In this document: in pieces, positions 34,243-43,903 of the stretch
Layout: the number at the start of each line of letters is the position of its first letter
How positions within the stretch are numbered: the first letter of the stretch is position 1
Assembly: GCA_964352815.1 (NCBI GenBank)
Contig: CAYGTO010000006.1
Coordinates: 1-64,000, forward strand
Direction of reading: 5' to 3'
DNA: 64,000 nt
Source of the DNA: CAYGTO01 sp964352815
GTDB lineage: Bacteria; Pseudomonadota; Alphaproteobacteria; Rickettsiales; UBA3002
Program-made: the position numbers and the translations under genes
The notes under the pieces: model-generated
What the model was told of the DNA's origin: nothing
What the model saw: the letters and a program-made list of their open reading frames with translations, nothing else
The model's database searches: none

Positions 34243-36303
34243 ATGTCTTCTTCTGCGTCATCTACTGAAAATTATAGTGAACAAGATATCTTAGATACAG
34301 TTGCTGCCTGCTTACAACTCTCCAACGCTGGGATGGTAGAGGGCTACACCGAACTTTTCATGGAATTACGCAAGATTGCACCAGACCGTGAAGAAGTGAA
34401 GCTGCTTGGTGGTATTTTGCACATGATACTGGGTGAAATGAAGGAAGCAGAGATCGTCTTCCAAGAGATTCTCACGCACAAACCTGACATGGCAATCGCG
34501 CATTTTTACCTAGGCGTAGTACGCTACCGAAATCATGATTTAAATCAAGCGATCGAGTGTTTTAGCCAATGTCTCACATATAACCCTGACTATAATGAAG
34601 CCTATCACTATTTATGCCTGATTAATTTTGCACTCAAAAATAACGAACTTGCATTTCAAATCGCGATGGTGGGGGTTGAGCGCAATCCACTCAATAAAGC
34701 GCTATGGCACTTCATTGGGCGCGCCTTAACCCATACGACGCTTTCGCAACCAGTGCCCATCATCGAAAAGGCTTTGATTGCTGCCTGTGAGTCTAATGAA
34801 ATTGACAAAAAAGAGCTCGGCGGTGTCGCACGCGTTCTGTTGGGGCAAACAAAAGAAGCACAAGCGTGTCTCTCCGCGCATGAGAAGGGAGAGCTCAAGC
34901 CGTTCTTGCTCGAGCAAGGCGGCATCGAGATGCTCGCAAAGAGTTTTTTTATTACCATGATACATCACGTATATATGAGTCATGCAGGTGTGGAGCGTTT
35001 GATCATTGCGCTACGCGACACGCTGCTTGAGATCATTATCAATCAAAACTATCAGGAAGGTGAAATCGAGGGCTTACTAGACATTGCCAGCGGATGCGCC
35101 CATTTTGCCTTTCACACCGATTATATCATGTATACCGAGGAAGAAAATATCGCTTTGATAAGGCAAGCGCGTAATGAAGCGCTCAATACGTCTAACCCAG
35201 AATCATTTCGCGCCCTCTGTGCGGTGATATACGCCGCATATTGCAACTGGAGTCACGACGAAGAGCGCACAGGTTTTATCGCACTGTGCGACACATCAGA
35301 CTTTGCCTTATTACATCAGTTGAAGAAGCTATTGATTGACCAAGCCAATACGGAAAAAGAATATAAAGACAAGATCGTCTCTCTCACAGATATTGACGAT
35401 GAGGTCTCTCGCGAGGTGCAGTCTATGTACGAGACCAGCCCCTATCCGAGGTGGCAAGCCTACCCTGAATTCCGGCAACGGGTATTTCATTTTATGATCG
35501 CGCTGGAAATGCCGTTTTTGCGTCCAGAGGAGCGGCCCACATTACAAGAGAATGAACATGCGCCGTTAAACGTGCTGGTCGCAGGCTGTGGTACGGGGCA
35601 TCATGCCATGCTCGCACATTGTGATTACTTAAATGCACAGATTATGGCGGTAGACTTAAGCCGCACTAGCCTCGCCTATGCGATGATGAAAGCAGAGGCA
35701 TATGGCGCAGAGAATATTACATTCCGCCATGCTGATTTAATGAAGTTACCCGAGCTTGGCCAACAGTATGATGTTATCGAAAGCGCGGGTGTGCTCCATC
35801 ATATGGAACATCCTGAGAAAGGCCTTCAGGCATTGACCGATTGCCTAAAACCTGGCGGATGGATGAAACTCGCGCTGTATAATTATGATAGACGCACCGT
35901 GGTGCATGATTCATGGAAAGTGATTCAAGAGCAAAGCTTTAGCAACAGTGAGGAAGACATTATTCGTTTTCGCCATGAGGTAATGACGCAGCCTGAACAT
36001 CGGGAGCTGCTGAACCGGCTTGCCGTGAGCAATGATTTTTTCAACACCTATGAGTGCCGTGACTATCTGTTTCACGTCCAAGAGCATCAGTACACGCTGG
36101 ATCAGCTGCGTAAAATGCTGAACCACTGCGGCCTGCAGTTTATGGGCATGCTTCTGCACGAGCCGCAACGCTACCACGAGTTTGCCGGAACAGACCACGA
36201 AATTACCAATTTCAGATCAATGAAACAGTGGGAAGTAGCGCAGCGCGCGCGGCCCGATCTGTTTCCGCAAATGCATACATTCTGGTGCCGAAAACCCGCA
36301 TGA
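34243..36303 (+). CDS. TPR-repeat protein with C-terminal class I methyltransferase (paralogue 1 of 3)
   Basis: This 686-residue protein is cytosolic by its lack of signal or membrane segments. Residues about 10-140 are TPR-like helical repeats (AHFYLGVVRYRNHDLNQAIE, CLTYNPDYNEAYHYL). A long helical middle of unknown fold follows. Then come the motif MYETSPYPRW near 395 and a SAM-dependent methyltransferase domain with LVAGCGTGHHAML near 443, the acidic ligand in AVDLSRTSLAYA and ESAGVLHHME near 510, ending QMHTFWCRKPA. The target is unknown; TPR arms usually bind a protein, so a protein or glycan-linked substrate is possible. The two following genes have the same architecture. Its stop overlaps the next start in ATGA. 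Confidence 0.8.
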   Translation: MSSSASSTENYSEQDILDTVAACLQLSNAGMVEGYTELFMELRKIAPDREEVKLLGGILHMILGEMKEAEIVFQEILTHKPDMAIAHFYLGVVRYRNHDLNQAIECFSQCLTYNPDYNEAYHYLCLINFALKNNELAFQIAMVGVERNPLNKALWHFIGRALTHTTLSQPVPIIEKALIAACESNEIDKKELGGVARVLLGQTKEAQACLSAHEKGELKPFLLEQGGIEMLAKSFFITMIHHVYMSHAGVERLIIALRDTLLEIIINQNYQEGEIEGLLDIASGCAHFAFHTDYIMYTEEENIALIRQARNEALNTSNPESFRALCAVIYAAYCNWSHDEERTGFIALCDTSDFALLHQLKKLLIDQANTEKEYKDKIVSLTDIDDEVSREVQSMYETSPYPRWQAYPEFRQRVFHFMIALEMPFLRPEERPTLQENEHAPLNVLVAGCGTGHHAMLAHCDYLNAQIMAVDLSRTSLAYAMMKAEAYGAENITFRHADLMKLPELGQQYDVIESAGVLHHMEHPEKGLQALTDCLKPGGWMKLALYNYDRRTVVHDSWKVIQEQSFSNSEEDIIRFRHEVMTQPEHRELLNRLAVSNDFFNTYECRDYLFHVQEHQYTLDQLRKMLNHCGLQFMGMLLHEPQRYHEFAGTDHEITNFRSMKQWEVAQRARPDLFPQMHTFWCRKPA

Positions 36304-38384
36304 GCACACAAGGCACACAGGCTCTGGCTAGAACGCACCCGGCATCCGATGACGCCAGCGAGGCTTCGCATCTGTTTTCGCAATGTCTCGAACACGCCAA
36401 TTCTGGGAATCTTGATGCGTTTGATGCGTCGCTCGAGAGGTTCACCGCAGCCGCACCAGAAAGTGTGGAAATATCGCTACTTCAGGCCATTCGCCAGCAT
36501 GTAACCGGAGAATACAGTGCCGCCATATCGGCCTTTACACCGCTGATTGAGAATGTCTCCGCTCGCGCAGAAACGCACTATTATTATGGGCTAACGTTGC
36601 TGCAGCTACACCGCGTAGAGGAAGCAATCGCGGCATTCAAGCACGCAACACAGCGTGACCCTACCTTCCCCAAACCATTTCATTATCTAAGCAAATTTGC
36701 TCTTGGCACCAACCAGGCCAGTGCCGCACTCGATTTCACCGTCCAGGGGCTGGAGTCGTGTCCCAATGATCGCATGTTGTGGCATATTTTAAATGATGTA
36801 TTACGGCATCAACCACCTCTTACACAGAAGCTTCCACAGATCCAAAACATTCTTGTAGACGCTTTTCGCGCCAAAATTATTCCTCTGGATCTATTGGCCA
36901 CCCCTATCCGCGCAGCTTTGCTTGATGCGCCGTTAATGCACACGCTTACTCGCTATCGTGAATCCGGCATCTTGGAAGAACAGCTGCTCACAGGAGATGC
37001 GCTCCCCTTATGCACGCAGCCACTTTTCACCGAGCTGATGCGTTATGGCAAAACAAATAGCGTATCATTCGAACTGTTTCTAACCGAACTTCGCCGTATT
37101 TTGCTAACGATCATCACCGAAAAAAAATATTTAGATACACATGTAGACGATATACTCACGCTTTGTGCGGCTCTGTGTCACTATAGCTTTAATACGGACT
37201 ATGTGCTGTTTGAATCGGAGGCAGAAAAGAATATCCTCGAACCGCTGGCGCAGGACATCACCGATGATATGACATTGCGCTCAGCCGAAGAAGCCGTTCG
37301 CATCGCACTCTATGCGGCCTATCGACCGTTAGCAAACGAAACGCAGCACGATATGATTGCGAAAGCACTCTCAGATTCCCCCTATACCGCACTACACGAC
37401 ATCAGAAACATCCAGATTGATCAGCCGCTGAAAGAGGAGGCATACCGCAAACAGGTGGAGTCCTTCTCGGAAGTGGTGGATGAAACGTCCCAAAATGTCA
37501 GAGCACATTATGAGGAAAGCCCCTACCCGCGCTGGCATATTTTAGGAGAGATTAAACCTAAGCCATTCGCTTCTTTGATCGCATCCTTCATGCCCTATTT
37601 AACGCCGGATCAGCTGCCATCCATATCGCCAGATACTCAAGAACCTCTAGAGATACTCATTGCGGGCGCCGGGACAGGCAGACATGCATTAATCGCTGCC
37701 AAACAATATGCCCATGCACAGGTGCTCGCCATTGATTTGAGCGCCACAAGCTTGGGCTATGCACGGATGAAAGCCGAAGAGTTTGGTATTACGAATGTTA
37801 CCTTTCATCAGGGTGATATTTTGAAACTCCCGGAATTGGAACGCCGTTTCGATGTGGTGGAGAGTGTGGGCGTGCTTCACCATATGAAAGACCCGATGAA
37901 AGGGTGGGAAGCCATCACACAATGTTTAAAGCCCGGCGGATGGATGCAGGTGTCCCTTTATAATCACCATAACCGTGCGGATATTCGTGCCGGTCGGGAA
38001 TCTATCAAAACACAAGGCTATACACACGCGGCGGATGATATACGCCGCTTTCGGCATGCGCTGCTTTCGAGCGCCCCTGAGCTTCAAGCGCTGCATGGCT
38101 TAACTGACTATAGTGACTTTTATACCCTATCAGAGTGCCGTGACTTGCTTTTCCATGTTCAGGAGCATCACTTCACCTATGAGGAGATTGCACCGATGAT
38201 TGATGCGTTGGGGCTCGAATTTATAGGCGTCATGATGAGAGAACCGTCCTATTATCCCATTTTAACGCAAGGAGATGCTCCCATCACACACTGGCAATCA
38301 CTCGAGCAATGGGAAGTAGCGCAGCAATTATACCCTGATCTCTTTTATCACATGCACAGCTTCTGGCTAACAAAACCTCGCTAA
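36300..38384 (+). CDS. TPR-repeat protein with C-terminal class I methyltransferase (paralogue 2 of 3)
   Basis: This 694-residue paralogue of its neighbours has an N-terminal helical repeat region (HYYYGLTLLQLHRVEEAIAA near residue 95). Then follow YEESPYPRW near 403, the SAM motif LIAGAGTGRHALIA near 452, AIDLSATSLGYARMKAEEFG, ESVGVLHHMKD near 520 and the ending HMHSFWLTKPR. The shared words AYARMKAE/AYAMMKAE, LKPGGWM and LFHVQEH show the three genes arose by tandem duplication, then diverged widely outside the methyltransferase. The start is the ATG overlapping the previous stop; an in-frame upstream extension lies within the preceding gene. It probably shares that gene's transcript. Substrate unknown. 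Confidence 0.8.
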   Translation: MSTQGTQALARTHPASDDASEASHLFSQCLEHANSGNLDAFDASLERFTAAAPESVEISLLQAIRQHVTGEYSAAISAFTPLIENVSARAETHYYYGLTLLQLHRVEEAIAAFKHATQRDPTFPKPFHYLSKFALGTNQASAALDFTVQGLESCPNDRMLWHILNDVLRHQPPLTQKLPQIQNILVDAFRAKIIPLDLLATPIRAALLDAPLMHTLTRYRESGILEEQLLTGDALPLCTQPLFTELMRYGKTNSVSFELFLTELRRILLTIITEKKYLDTHVDDILTLCAALCHYSFNTDYVLFESEAEKNILEPLAQDITDDMTLRSAEEAVRIALYAAYRPLANETQHDMIAKALSDSPYTALHDIRNIQIDQPLKEEAYRKQVESFSEVVDETSQNVRAHYEESPYPRWHILGEIKPKPFASLIASFMPYLTPDQLPSISPDTQEPLEILIAGAGTGRHALIAAKQYAHAQVLAIDLSATSLGYARMKAEEFGITNVTFHQGDILKLPELERRFDVVESVGVLHHMKDPMKGWEAITQCLKPGGWMQVSLYNHHNRADIRAGRESIKTQGYTHAADDIRRFRHALLSSAPELQALHGLTDYSDFYTLSECRDLLFHVQEHHFTYEEIAPMIDALGLEFIGVMMREPSYYPILTQGDAPITHWQSLEQWEVAQQLYPDLFYHMHSFWLTKPR

Positions 38385-38416
38385 CATTATATTTTACGTT
38401 TCATTGGAGAGCATTT

Positions 38417-40480
38417 ATGACATCACCGCACACAGCATATACTTACACTCAACAAGACATTCTCGATACAACAGAAGCATGCATACAGCTCATCGATGCG
38501 GGGATGATTGAAAGTTTTGAAAGTATTCTAGCGGAACTGAAGGCTGCTGTTCCGCAATGCCCGGAAGTGCTGTTGCTCGATGGCATCAAAGCGCTGAATA
38601 ACGAGCGCAACGTCGACGCCATCAGTCACTTCATGCTGCTTCTCAGAAATACCCCTGACATGCCTATGGCCCATTTCTACATGGGCCGCGCCTTGGCAGC
38701 GGAGGGCGATATTATGTCTGCCTCAGACTATTTTCTGAGCTGTGTTAAGCTGATGCCCGACTATGCCGAAGCCTATGCGCATCGTGCCGAGATGCTGACA
38801 TTGCAAGGGGAATATGACGAGGCCTATGCCACGCTTCTGCAAGCGCTTTCTATCAATACAGGTGACAGTACAAGTTGGCGCGCCTTACCTGCTTTATTGC
38901 CCAAACTCTCTATGAGAACTGAATATCCCGGTCTCGAAGACATTGTCATCAAAGCGCTACGCTCACATGATGTATTATGGCGTGATATCACGATGGTGAT
39001 TTTGTATATTCTACCAACCAAACATTACTGTGAAGCCCTCATTGCCATTGACTCGCCGTCAGAAATGGAAAAGGCGCTGCTTGATGGCGAAGCCTTGTCT
39101 TGGTTCAGTGAGCCACTGTTAGCGTGCTGCCTACAATATGCGCTTATTGCGTCACCCAAATATGATCTGGCATTGCAGTATGTGCGCTCTGCGCTTTTGA
39201 ATATCATTGCCGAGAAACGTTATGCTCCTGACAAAGCTGATATGTTTTTTGAGGTCACCAAGAACCTAGCCACATACTGTTACAACAACGAGTATATTTT
39301 TTACGAAACCCCTGAAGATACAGAACAACTCTCAGCCTTGAAAAAGCACATTGCATCGCTAGAGTCATCTGACTCCATCGATGATGCGCTGGCCATTGCT
39401 ATCACAGCGTGCTTCACGCCCTTAATCGAATTACCCGATTCACAGCGCCTATCGAAAACAATGAAAGCCTCACACAATGAGGCACTCATCACTCTCTCAG
39501 AGCTGGTCATTGATAATCTACAAAAAGAACGCGACTTACTTGGTGACCTCCCTTCTTTCTCAGAAAAAATCCATGAAAGTTCGCGTAAAGAACAAGAGCA
39601 ATATGAAGAATACCCCTACCCAAGGTGGCTTACCTTAGCGCCAGCGAAACCGATTGCATTTCGCATAGGAGTAGGGGCTGAGATGCCATATTTGAAGAAA
39701 GATGAGCTCCCCAACATACCAGAACAAGAAGACGGAAACTTTGATATACTCGTTGCCGGCTGCGGCACTGGCCAACATCCACTTAATTTAGCGCGCGCTT
39801 ATCCCAACGCGCATGTATATGCCATGGATTACAGCCGTCCTTGCATCGCCTATGCGCTTATGAAAGCAGAAGAGCTAAACGTCAAAAACATTGAGCTTAG
39901 CTATGGCGATATTCTCGAGCTCGATGCGTTAAACAAGCAGTTTGATGTGGTTGAATGTGGTGGCGTGATTCATCACATGCCCGAAATTGAGAAAGCGATT
40001 CAGTCTTTAGCCGACAGCATGAAGCCCGGCGGGTGGATGAAGCTCGCCACCTATGACTACTATAAGCGCGACCAGATACGCGAGGCGTGGGATTATGTGA
40101 AAAACCATGGGTATGGCTCTGATAAAAACGAACTGAAACGCTTGCGATATGATTGGCTGCGTAACCCGCCTGAAAACGAGATGCTGAGGCAGCTAACGCG
40201 GCAGTGGGACTTTTATAGCCTATCAAATTGCAACGGGCTTCTATTTCATTTTGGTGAACACCAGCTTCGTTTGACAACGCTCGGAGAGATGATCGATAAA
40301 ATAGGACTAATGTTTGAAGGGCTCGTCGTGCAAAATGCGGCAGAATGGAACAAGCTGAACCATCAAGAACCTCTTATTTCAGACCGTCATTCTTATGCTG
40401 AGTGGGAAGAGGTGCAGAAAAAACATCCAACCTTGTTTCACCATATGCATATCATGTATCTCTCAAAGCCAGCAGACTAG
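38417..40480 (+). CDS. TPR-repeat protein with C-terminal class I methyltransferase (paralogue 3 of 3)
   Basis: This 687-residue protein is closest to paralogue 1 at the N-terminus: both have QQDILDT or EQDILDT followed by an Ala/Cys-rich helix and PDM(A/P)xAHFY. TPR repeats run to about residue 150, YEEYPYPRW is near 395, the SAM motif LVAGCGTGQHPLNLA near 443, AMDYSRPCIAYALMKAEEL follows, and ECGGVIHHMPE is near 510, with Gly where the others have Ala or Val. The ending is HMHIMYLSKPAD. A GGAGAG ribosome site lies 32 bases after paralogue 2. The gene ends 53 bases before an assembly gap, so further copies could be hidden there. Confidence 0.8.
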   Translation: MTSPHTAYTYTQQDILDTTEACIQLIDAGMIESFESILAELKAAVPQCPEVLLLDGIKALNNERNVDAISHFMLLLRNTPDMPMAHFYMGRALAAEGDIMSASDYFLSCVKLMPDYAEAYAHRAEMLTLQGEYDEAYATLLQALSINTGDSTSWRALPALLPKLSMRTEYPGLEDIVIKALRSHDVLWRDITMVILYILPTKHYCEALIAIDSPSEMEKALLDGEALSWFSEPLLACCLQYALIASPKYDLALQYVRSALLNIIAEKRYAPDKADMFFEVTKNLATYCYNNEYIFYETPEDTEQLSALKKHIASLESSDSIDDALAIAITACFTPLIELPDSQRLSKTMKASHNEALITLSELVIDNLQKERDLLGDLPSFSEKIHESSRKEQEQYEEYPYPRWLTLAPAKPIAFRIGVGAEMPYLKKDELPNIPEQEDGNFDILVAGCGTGQHPLNLARAYPNAHVYAMDYSRPCIAYALMKAEELNVKNIELSYGDILELDALNKQFDVVECGGVIHHMPEIEKAIQSLADSMKPGGWMKLATYDYYKRDQIREAWDYVKNHGYGSDKNELKRLRYDWLRNPPENEMLRQLTRQWDFYSLSNCNGLLFHFGEHQLRLTTLGEMIDKIGLMFEGLVVQNAAEWNKLNHQEPLISDRHSYAEWEEVQKKHPTLFHHMHIMYLSKPAD

Positions 40481-40498
40481 ATGCGATTAATGCGTTAA

Positions 40499-40688
40499 AA
40501 AGGTGGTTCAAGGACCAGAGAATGCGTGGTAATNNNNNNNNNNNNNNNNNNNNNNNNNNNNNNNNNNNNNNNNNNNNNNNNNNNNNNNNNNNNNNNNNNN
40601 NNNNNNNNNNNNNNNNNNNNNNNNNNNNNNNNNGCTCAAACGTCTTAATATCTACCAAGTAAATGGTGGGCCTGGGTGGACTTGAACC
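40499..40688. repeat. Direct repeat copy 1, interrupted by the N gap
   Basis: 35 bases before the gap (40499-40533) and 55 bases after it (40634-40688) together equal the uninterrupted copy at 40726-40815. The right part carries 25 bases identical to the 3' end of tRNA-Ile, including CCA (40664-40688), after which the similarity stops abruptly at GAACC. Confidence 0.85.
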
Positions 40689-40725
40689 GTCGAAGCAATC
40701 GCACAGCGATTGTTCGCCTATCTGT
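40689..40725. repeat. Short hairpin element between the direct repeats
   Basis: A near-perfect stem forms from CGAA-CAATCGC (one bulged G) and GCGATTG-TTCG around an ACA loop. It is the only unique sequence between the two 90-base repeats and could be a small palindromic insertion. Confidence 0.55.
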
Positions 40726-40790
40726 AAAGGTGGTTCAAGGACCAGAGAATGCGTGGTAATGCTCAAACGTCTTAATATCTACCAAGTAAA

Positions 40791-40815
<25 letters not shown>
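40726..40815. repeat. Direct repeat copy 2, running into tRNA-Ile
   Basis: This is an intact 90-base copy. Its last 25 bases (40791-40815) are the 3' end of the tRNA-Ile gene. The offset to copy 1 is 127 bases across the part after the gap. Confidence 0.88.
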
Positions 40816-40867
<52 letters not shown>

Positions 40868-40947
40868 ACGTTAGAAGGCTATGGTCTACTGAGGATTCAA
40901 AGAAAAGTCAATGCTGGAATCCGCTTTAAAAATGGCCGATTTGTCAG

Positions 40948-42015
40948 CTATTTAGTGCTCGGATCTTCGGCGCATACGGCGTTGCGCCCCATCTTCTTCG
41001 CTTGATACATTGCCTCATCCGCTCGCTTAAGCAGCAACTCCGCAGTGTCCGTGGGTTTGAGGTGTGATACACCAATGGAAACCGAAACTCGGCCGTAATC
41101 TTCCTGCTCTTTATGTTTCAAGCTACGTTTCGCCACAAAGGAGCGAATATTCTGCGCGACCGTAATCGCATCATCGAGCAAGGTGCCTGCGAGGATAATC
41201 ACGAATTCTTCCCCGCCATAACGCGCGACGAAATCGCGGCCTTTCACATTATGCTTAAGAGACTTGGCCACCGTCTTGATCACCTCATCTCCCACCGCAT
41301 GGCCATGCGTGTCATTGAACTGTTTGAAATGGTCAATATCGACCATCAGAATAGAAAGCGTTTCACCTTCATCATGCGACTTCTCGATCATTGCTTCAAG
41401 ATATTCATCAAGCGCTTTGCGGTTATAGACACCGGTCAGGAAATCACGCTGCGACTCATGCGACACTTCCATCAATTGCTCACGCAATACCGCTACTTCT
41501 TGGCGCGAGGCCTCCAGCTGCTCCGAAAGCGTTTTACTGTTCGCGACCATCGCACTGGCGCTTTGCCCAAGCTTATCTGCAACCACTTTCACACCTTCAT
41601 TGTCTTGCGCATCCGCGAGCTCTTTAATGTGGCTATCCATTTGCTGCGAGCTTTCCGTGTGCTTCTTATCAAACTCACTCACCGATTGGAGCATGCCACC
41701 CAAGATGCTTTGCGTGTTTGATGTCGCTTGCTTTAAAGACGCTTCCGACGAACCCGGGGTAAACCGTGCATAAATAAATTCATCAATCGTTTCGTCGCTA
41801 ATCTGCTTCTTCTTTGCCAACGCATTGAGTTCTGTCCGCAATTCCGGGTGTGTTCCGGCAACGTAATAATACCAAATACTGTAATTCTTAGGGTTCGGGC
41901 TGAGCCGGTTCATTGTGATGTAGTTAAAGGCCTTCTCCGCATGATCGTAGCTGCTGCGAAGGTCGTGTTCCTCTTCATCGATTTCCGGTAACGTGATATT
42001 TAGATGCCGCGCCAT
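40948..42015 (-). CDS. GGDEF diguanylate cyclase
   Basis: This protein of about 355 residues has a C-terminal GGDEF domain that would make cyclic di-GMP. The active-site motif is RYGGEEFVII near residue 268, with DIDHFKQFND near 225 and the phosphate-binding Lys region intact. The inhibitory RxxD site six to nine residues before GGEEF reads KGRD, with Lys in place of Arg, so product inhibition may be weak. The N-terminal 170 residues (YYYVAGTHPELRTELNALAKK) are helical and end in a long coiled coil that leads into the cyclase. No membrane segment is seen. The start is taken at ATG 42015, which has GAGG upstream; a GTG at 42057 lacks a ribosome site. Confidence 0.88.
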   Translation of the reverse strand: MARHLNITLPEIDEEEHDLRSSYDHAEKAFNYITMNRLSPNPKNYSIWYYYVAGTHPELRTELNALAKKKQISDETIDEFIYARFTPGSSEASLKQATSNTQSILGGMLQSVSEFDKKHTESSQQMDSHIKELADAQDNEGVKVVADKLGQSASAMVANSKTLSEQLEASRQEVAVLREQLMEVSHESQRDFLTGVYNRKALDEYLEAMIEKSHDEGETLSILMVDIDHFKQFNDTHGHAVGDEVIKTVAKSLKHNVKGRDFVARYGGEEFVIILAGTLLDDAITVAQNIRSFVAKRSLKHKEQEDYGRVSVSIGVSHLKPTDTAELLLKRADEAMYQAKKMGRNAVCAEDPSTK

Positions 42016-42199
42016 ATAAGCCTCACTGAATGCCTTTCCAGAGTATCGTTTCTTCACCGCTTGTCAATTATCCAGGAGGAATGATCACCGGCTGACATAT
42101 GACACAATGTTCATTGATGCATGCTTGCCACGTGGCCCGTCTCTTGGTACAGTATGCCAATCAAAGTGTTGCAAAAAAACAGACCAAAACAGGGAATCT

Positions 42200-42697
42200 A
42201 TGAAACAGCTTGCCATTGTCCTAAGCGCCCTATTCATTATGGGCATTGGCGTTGAAGCAGCCGCGCAGACGGTGGTTAAAACATCGCGCGACTGGCGTGT
42301 CTTCAAAGCGAAACAAGGCGGTAAAACCCTCTGCTATATCGCAAGTGCTCCTATTAAGAAGGAAGGCAATTACTCCCGTCGCAGTGACCCGTTGCTTTTT
42401 GTTAGCAAAGTGTCAGGCGGCCAAGATGAGGTGAGCACGACATCGGGCTATAAGTATCAAGAGAATAAAGACGTCAAATTACAGATCAGCGGTGGCAAAA
42501 GCTACAAGCTGTTCCCACAAAATGAAATGGCGTGGGCCTATACGTCGAAAGACGATAAAAGCATTATTTCTCAGATGATTACCAAGTCGCGCATGGTGGT
42601 GCATGGCACGTCATGGAAAGGAACATTCTCCAAAGACACCTACTCACTACGCGGGTTCAGCGCCGCCTATAGCTACCTTCAGAAAAGCTGCAAATAG
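42200..42697 (+). CDS. IalB-family (invasion associated locus B) periplasmic protein
   Basis: This 165-residue precursor has a signal peptide (MKQLAIVLSALFIMGIGVEAAAQ). The body matches the IalB pattern: early WRVF, a CYIAS motif, PLLFVSKVSG, VKLQISGGKSYKLFP, AWAYTSKDD, and late MVVHGTSWKGTFSKDTYSL with a C-terminal Cys. The two Cys probably form a disulfide. IalB was named in Bartonella for a role in erythrocyte invasion, but homologues are spread through non-pathogenic Alphaproteobacteria, so no virulence role is implied. The start is set by AGGGAATCT before ATG and by the signal peptide. It stands alone before rlmN. Confidence 0.85.
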   Translation: MKQLAIVLSALFIMGIGVEAAAQTVVKTSRDWRVFKAKQGGKTLCYIASAPIKKEGNYSRRSDPLLFVSKVSGGQDEVSTTSGYKYQENKDVKLQISGGKSYKLFPQNEMAWAYTSKDDKSIISQMITKSRMVVHGTSWKGTFSKDTYSLRGFSAAYSYLQKSCK

Positions 42698-42742
42698 CTG
42701 ATATTCCTTGATTCTTCTCACTCCCTCGCCTATAAGGCGTCC

Positions 42743-43903
42743 ATGTTAGATAAAGACACACACCCCTTAACCGGCTGCGGTGAATTAGCGATGGCGCTTC
42801 AAGAAGAGGCGCGCCGAACCGCTATTACTGGCCTTTCATTAGTCGAACTTGCTGAGCAGTTAAAGGCACAGGGCTTGCAAGCTTTTCGCGCAAAACAGAT
42901 TTGGGGCTTTCTCTATAGTAAGGGCATGACCAGCTTTGACACGATGCACACGCTCCCAAAGCGTGACCGCGAATGGCTAAGCGAGCATTATGCCATCACG
43001 CGTCCCGAACCCGTCCAAGATCACCTTTCAACCGATGGCACGCGCAAATGGCTGTTTCGCCTCGAAGATGGTCAGGAAGTAGAGACCGTGTTCATTCCTG
43101 AAGAGGATCGCGGCACGCTCTGCATCTCATCCCAAGTCGGCTGTACCCTGTCGTGCACTTTCTGTCATACCGGGACACAGCGCCTCGTGCGCAATTTGCG
43201 CGCCGACGAAATTGTCGCACAGGTTCTGTCCGCTAAAGACCTGCTATCACAAGAGGAAGAAGGCGACTGGCCGGATCGCACCGGTGAACGGAAAATCACC
43301 AACATCGTTTTTATGGGCATGGGCGAGCCGATGATGAACTATGACCATGTGAAGCAAGCCTGCGACATTCTGATTGACCGCGACGGCCTCGCTTTCTCGC
43401 GCCGCAAGGTGACCATCTCTACCTCTGGCGTGGTGCCGCGTATCACGCAAATGGCGGATGAGCTGGGTGTCAATCTGGCGCTCTCGCTTCATGCAACGAA
43501 CGACACGCTGCGTGATGGAATTGTACCGATCAATAAAAAATACCCGCTTAAAGAGCTGCTTGAATCATGCCACTATTACATCAGCAAGCATCCGCGCCAA
43601 CGCATTTTTGTCGAATATGTGATGCTGAAAGACGTCAATGATAGCGACGAGGATGCACGTAACATGATCGCACTCCTCAGGGACTTGCCGGTGAAGATCA
43701 ATTTGATCCCATTCAACCCATGGCCAGGCTCACCCTACATTTGCTCGTCAAACAACCGAATTCATGCCTTTAAGCGCATCCTTGAAGCCGCCGGTCTTGC
43801 CGCACCCATCCGCACCACGCGCGGTGAAGATATTCTCGCGGCATGTGGCCAACTAAAGAGTGAGAGCCAGCTGAAAAAAGGCGAAAAAGTGAAGCTGCAC
43901 TAA
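42743..43903 (+). CDS. rlmN: Dual-specificity RNA methyltransferase
   Basis: RlmN, 386 residues, is a radical-SAM enzyme that methylates C2 of adenosine 2503 in 23S rRNA and adenosine 37 in some tRNAs. The [4Fe-4S] motif CTLSCTFCHTGTQ is near residue 135, with GMGEPMMNYD near 192 and SLHATND near 248. The Cys in the C-terminal TTRGEDILAACGQL (near 370) is the methyl-carrying residue. Its stop codon overlaps the convergent histidine-kinase-like gene by four bases. Confidence 0.97.
   Translation: MLDKDTHPLTGCGELAMALQEEARRTAITGLSLVELAEQLKAQGLQAFRAKQIWGFLYSKGMTSFDTMHTLPKRDREWLSEHYAITRPEPVQDHLSTDGTRKWLFRLEDGQEVETVFIPEEDRGTLCISSQVGCTLSCTFCHTGTQRLVRNLRADEIVAQVLSAKDLLSQEEEGDWPDRTGERKITNIVFMGMGEPMMNYDHVKQACDILIDRDGLAFSRRKVTISTSGVVPRITQMADELGVNLALSLHATNDTLRDGIVPINKKYPLKELLESCHYYISKHPRQRIFVEYVMLKDVNDSDEDARNMIALLRDLPVKINLIPFNPWPGSPYICSSNNRIHAFKRILEAAGLAAPIRTTRGEDILAACGQLKSESQLKKGEKVKLH

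Larger units (their letters stand above)
40481..40790. other. Gene-free stretch holding an assembly gap and direct repeats
   Basis: Between the third methyltransferase and the tRNA-Ile gene I see no coding sequence. It contains 100 Ns (40534-40633), two copies of a 90-base direct repeat (the second extends into the tRNA) and a hairpin between them. The Ns are probably a fixed-size placeholder, so the true length is unknown. Confidence 0.9.

Noticed and set aside
40534..40633. Open frames read through the Ns on both strands
   Set aside because: They exist only because unknown bases contain no stop codons.
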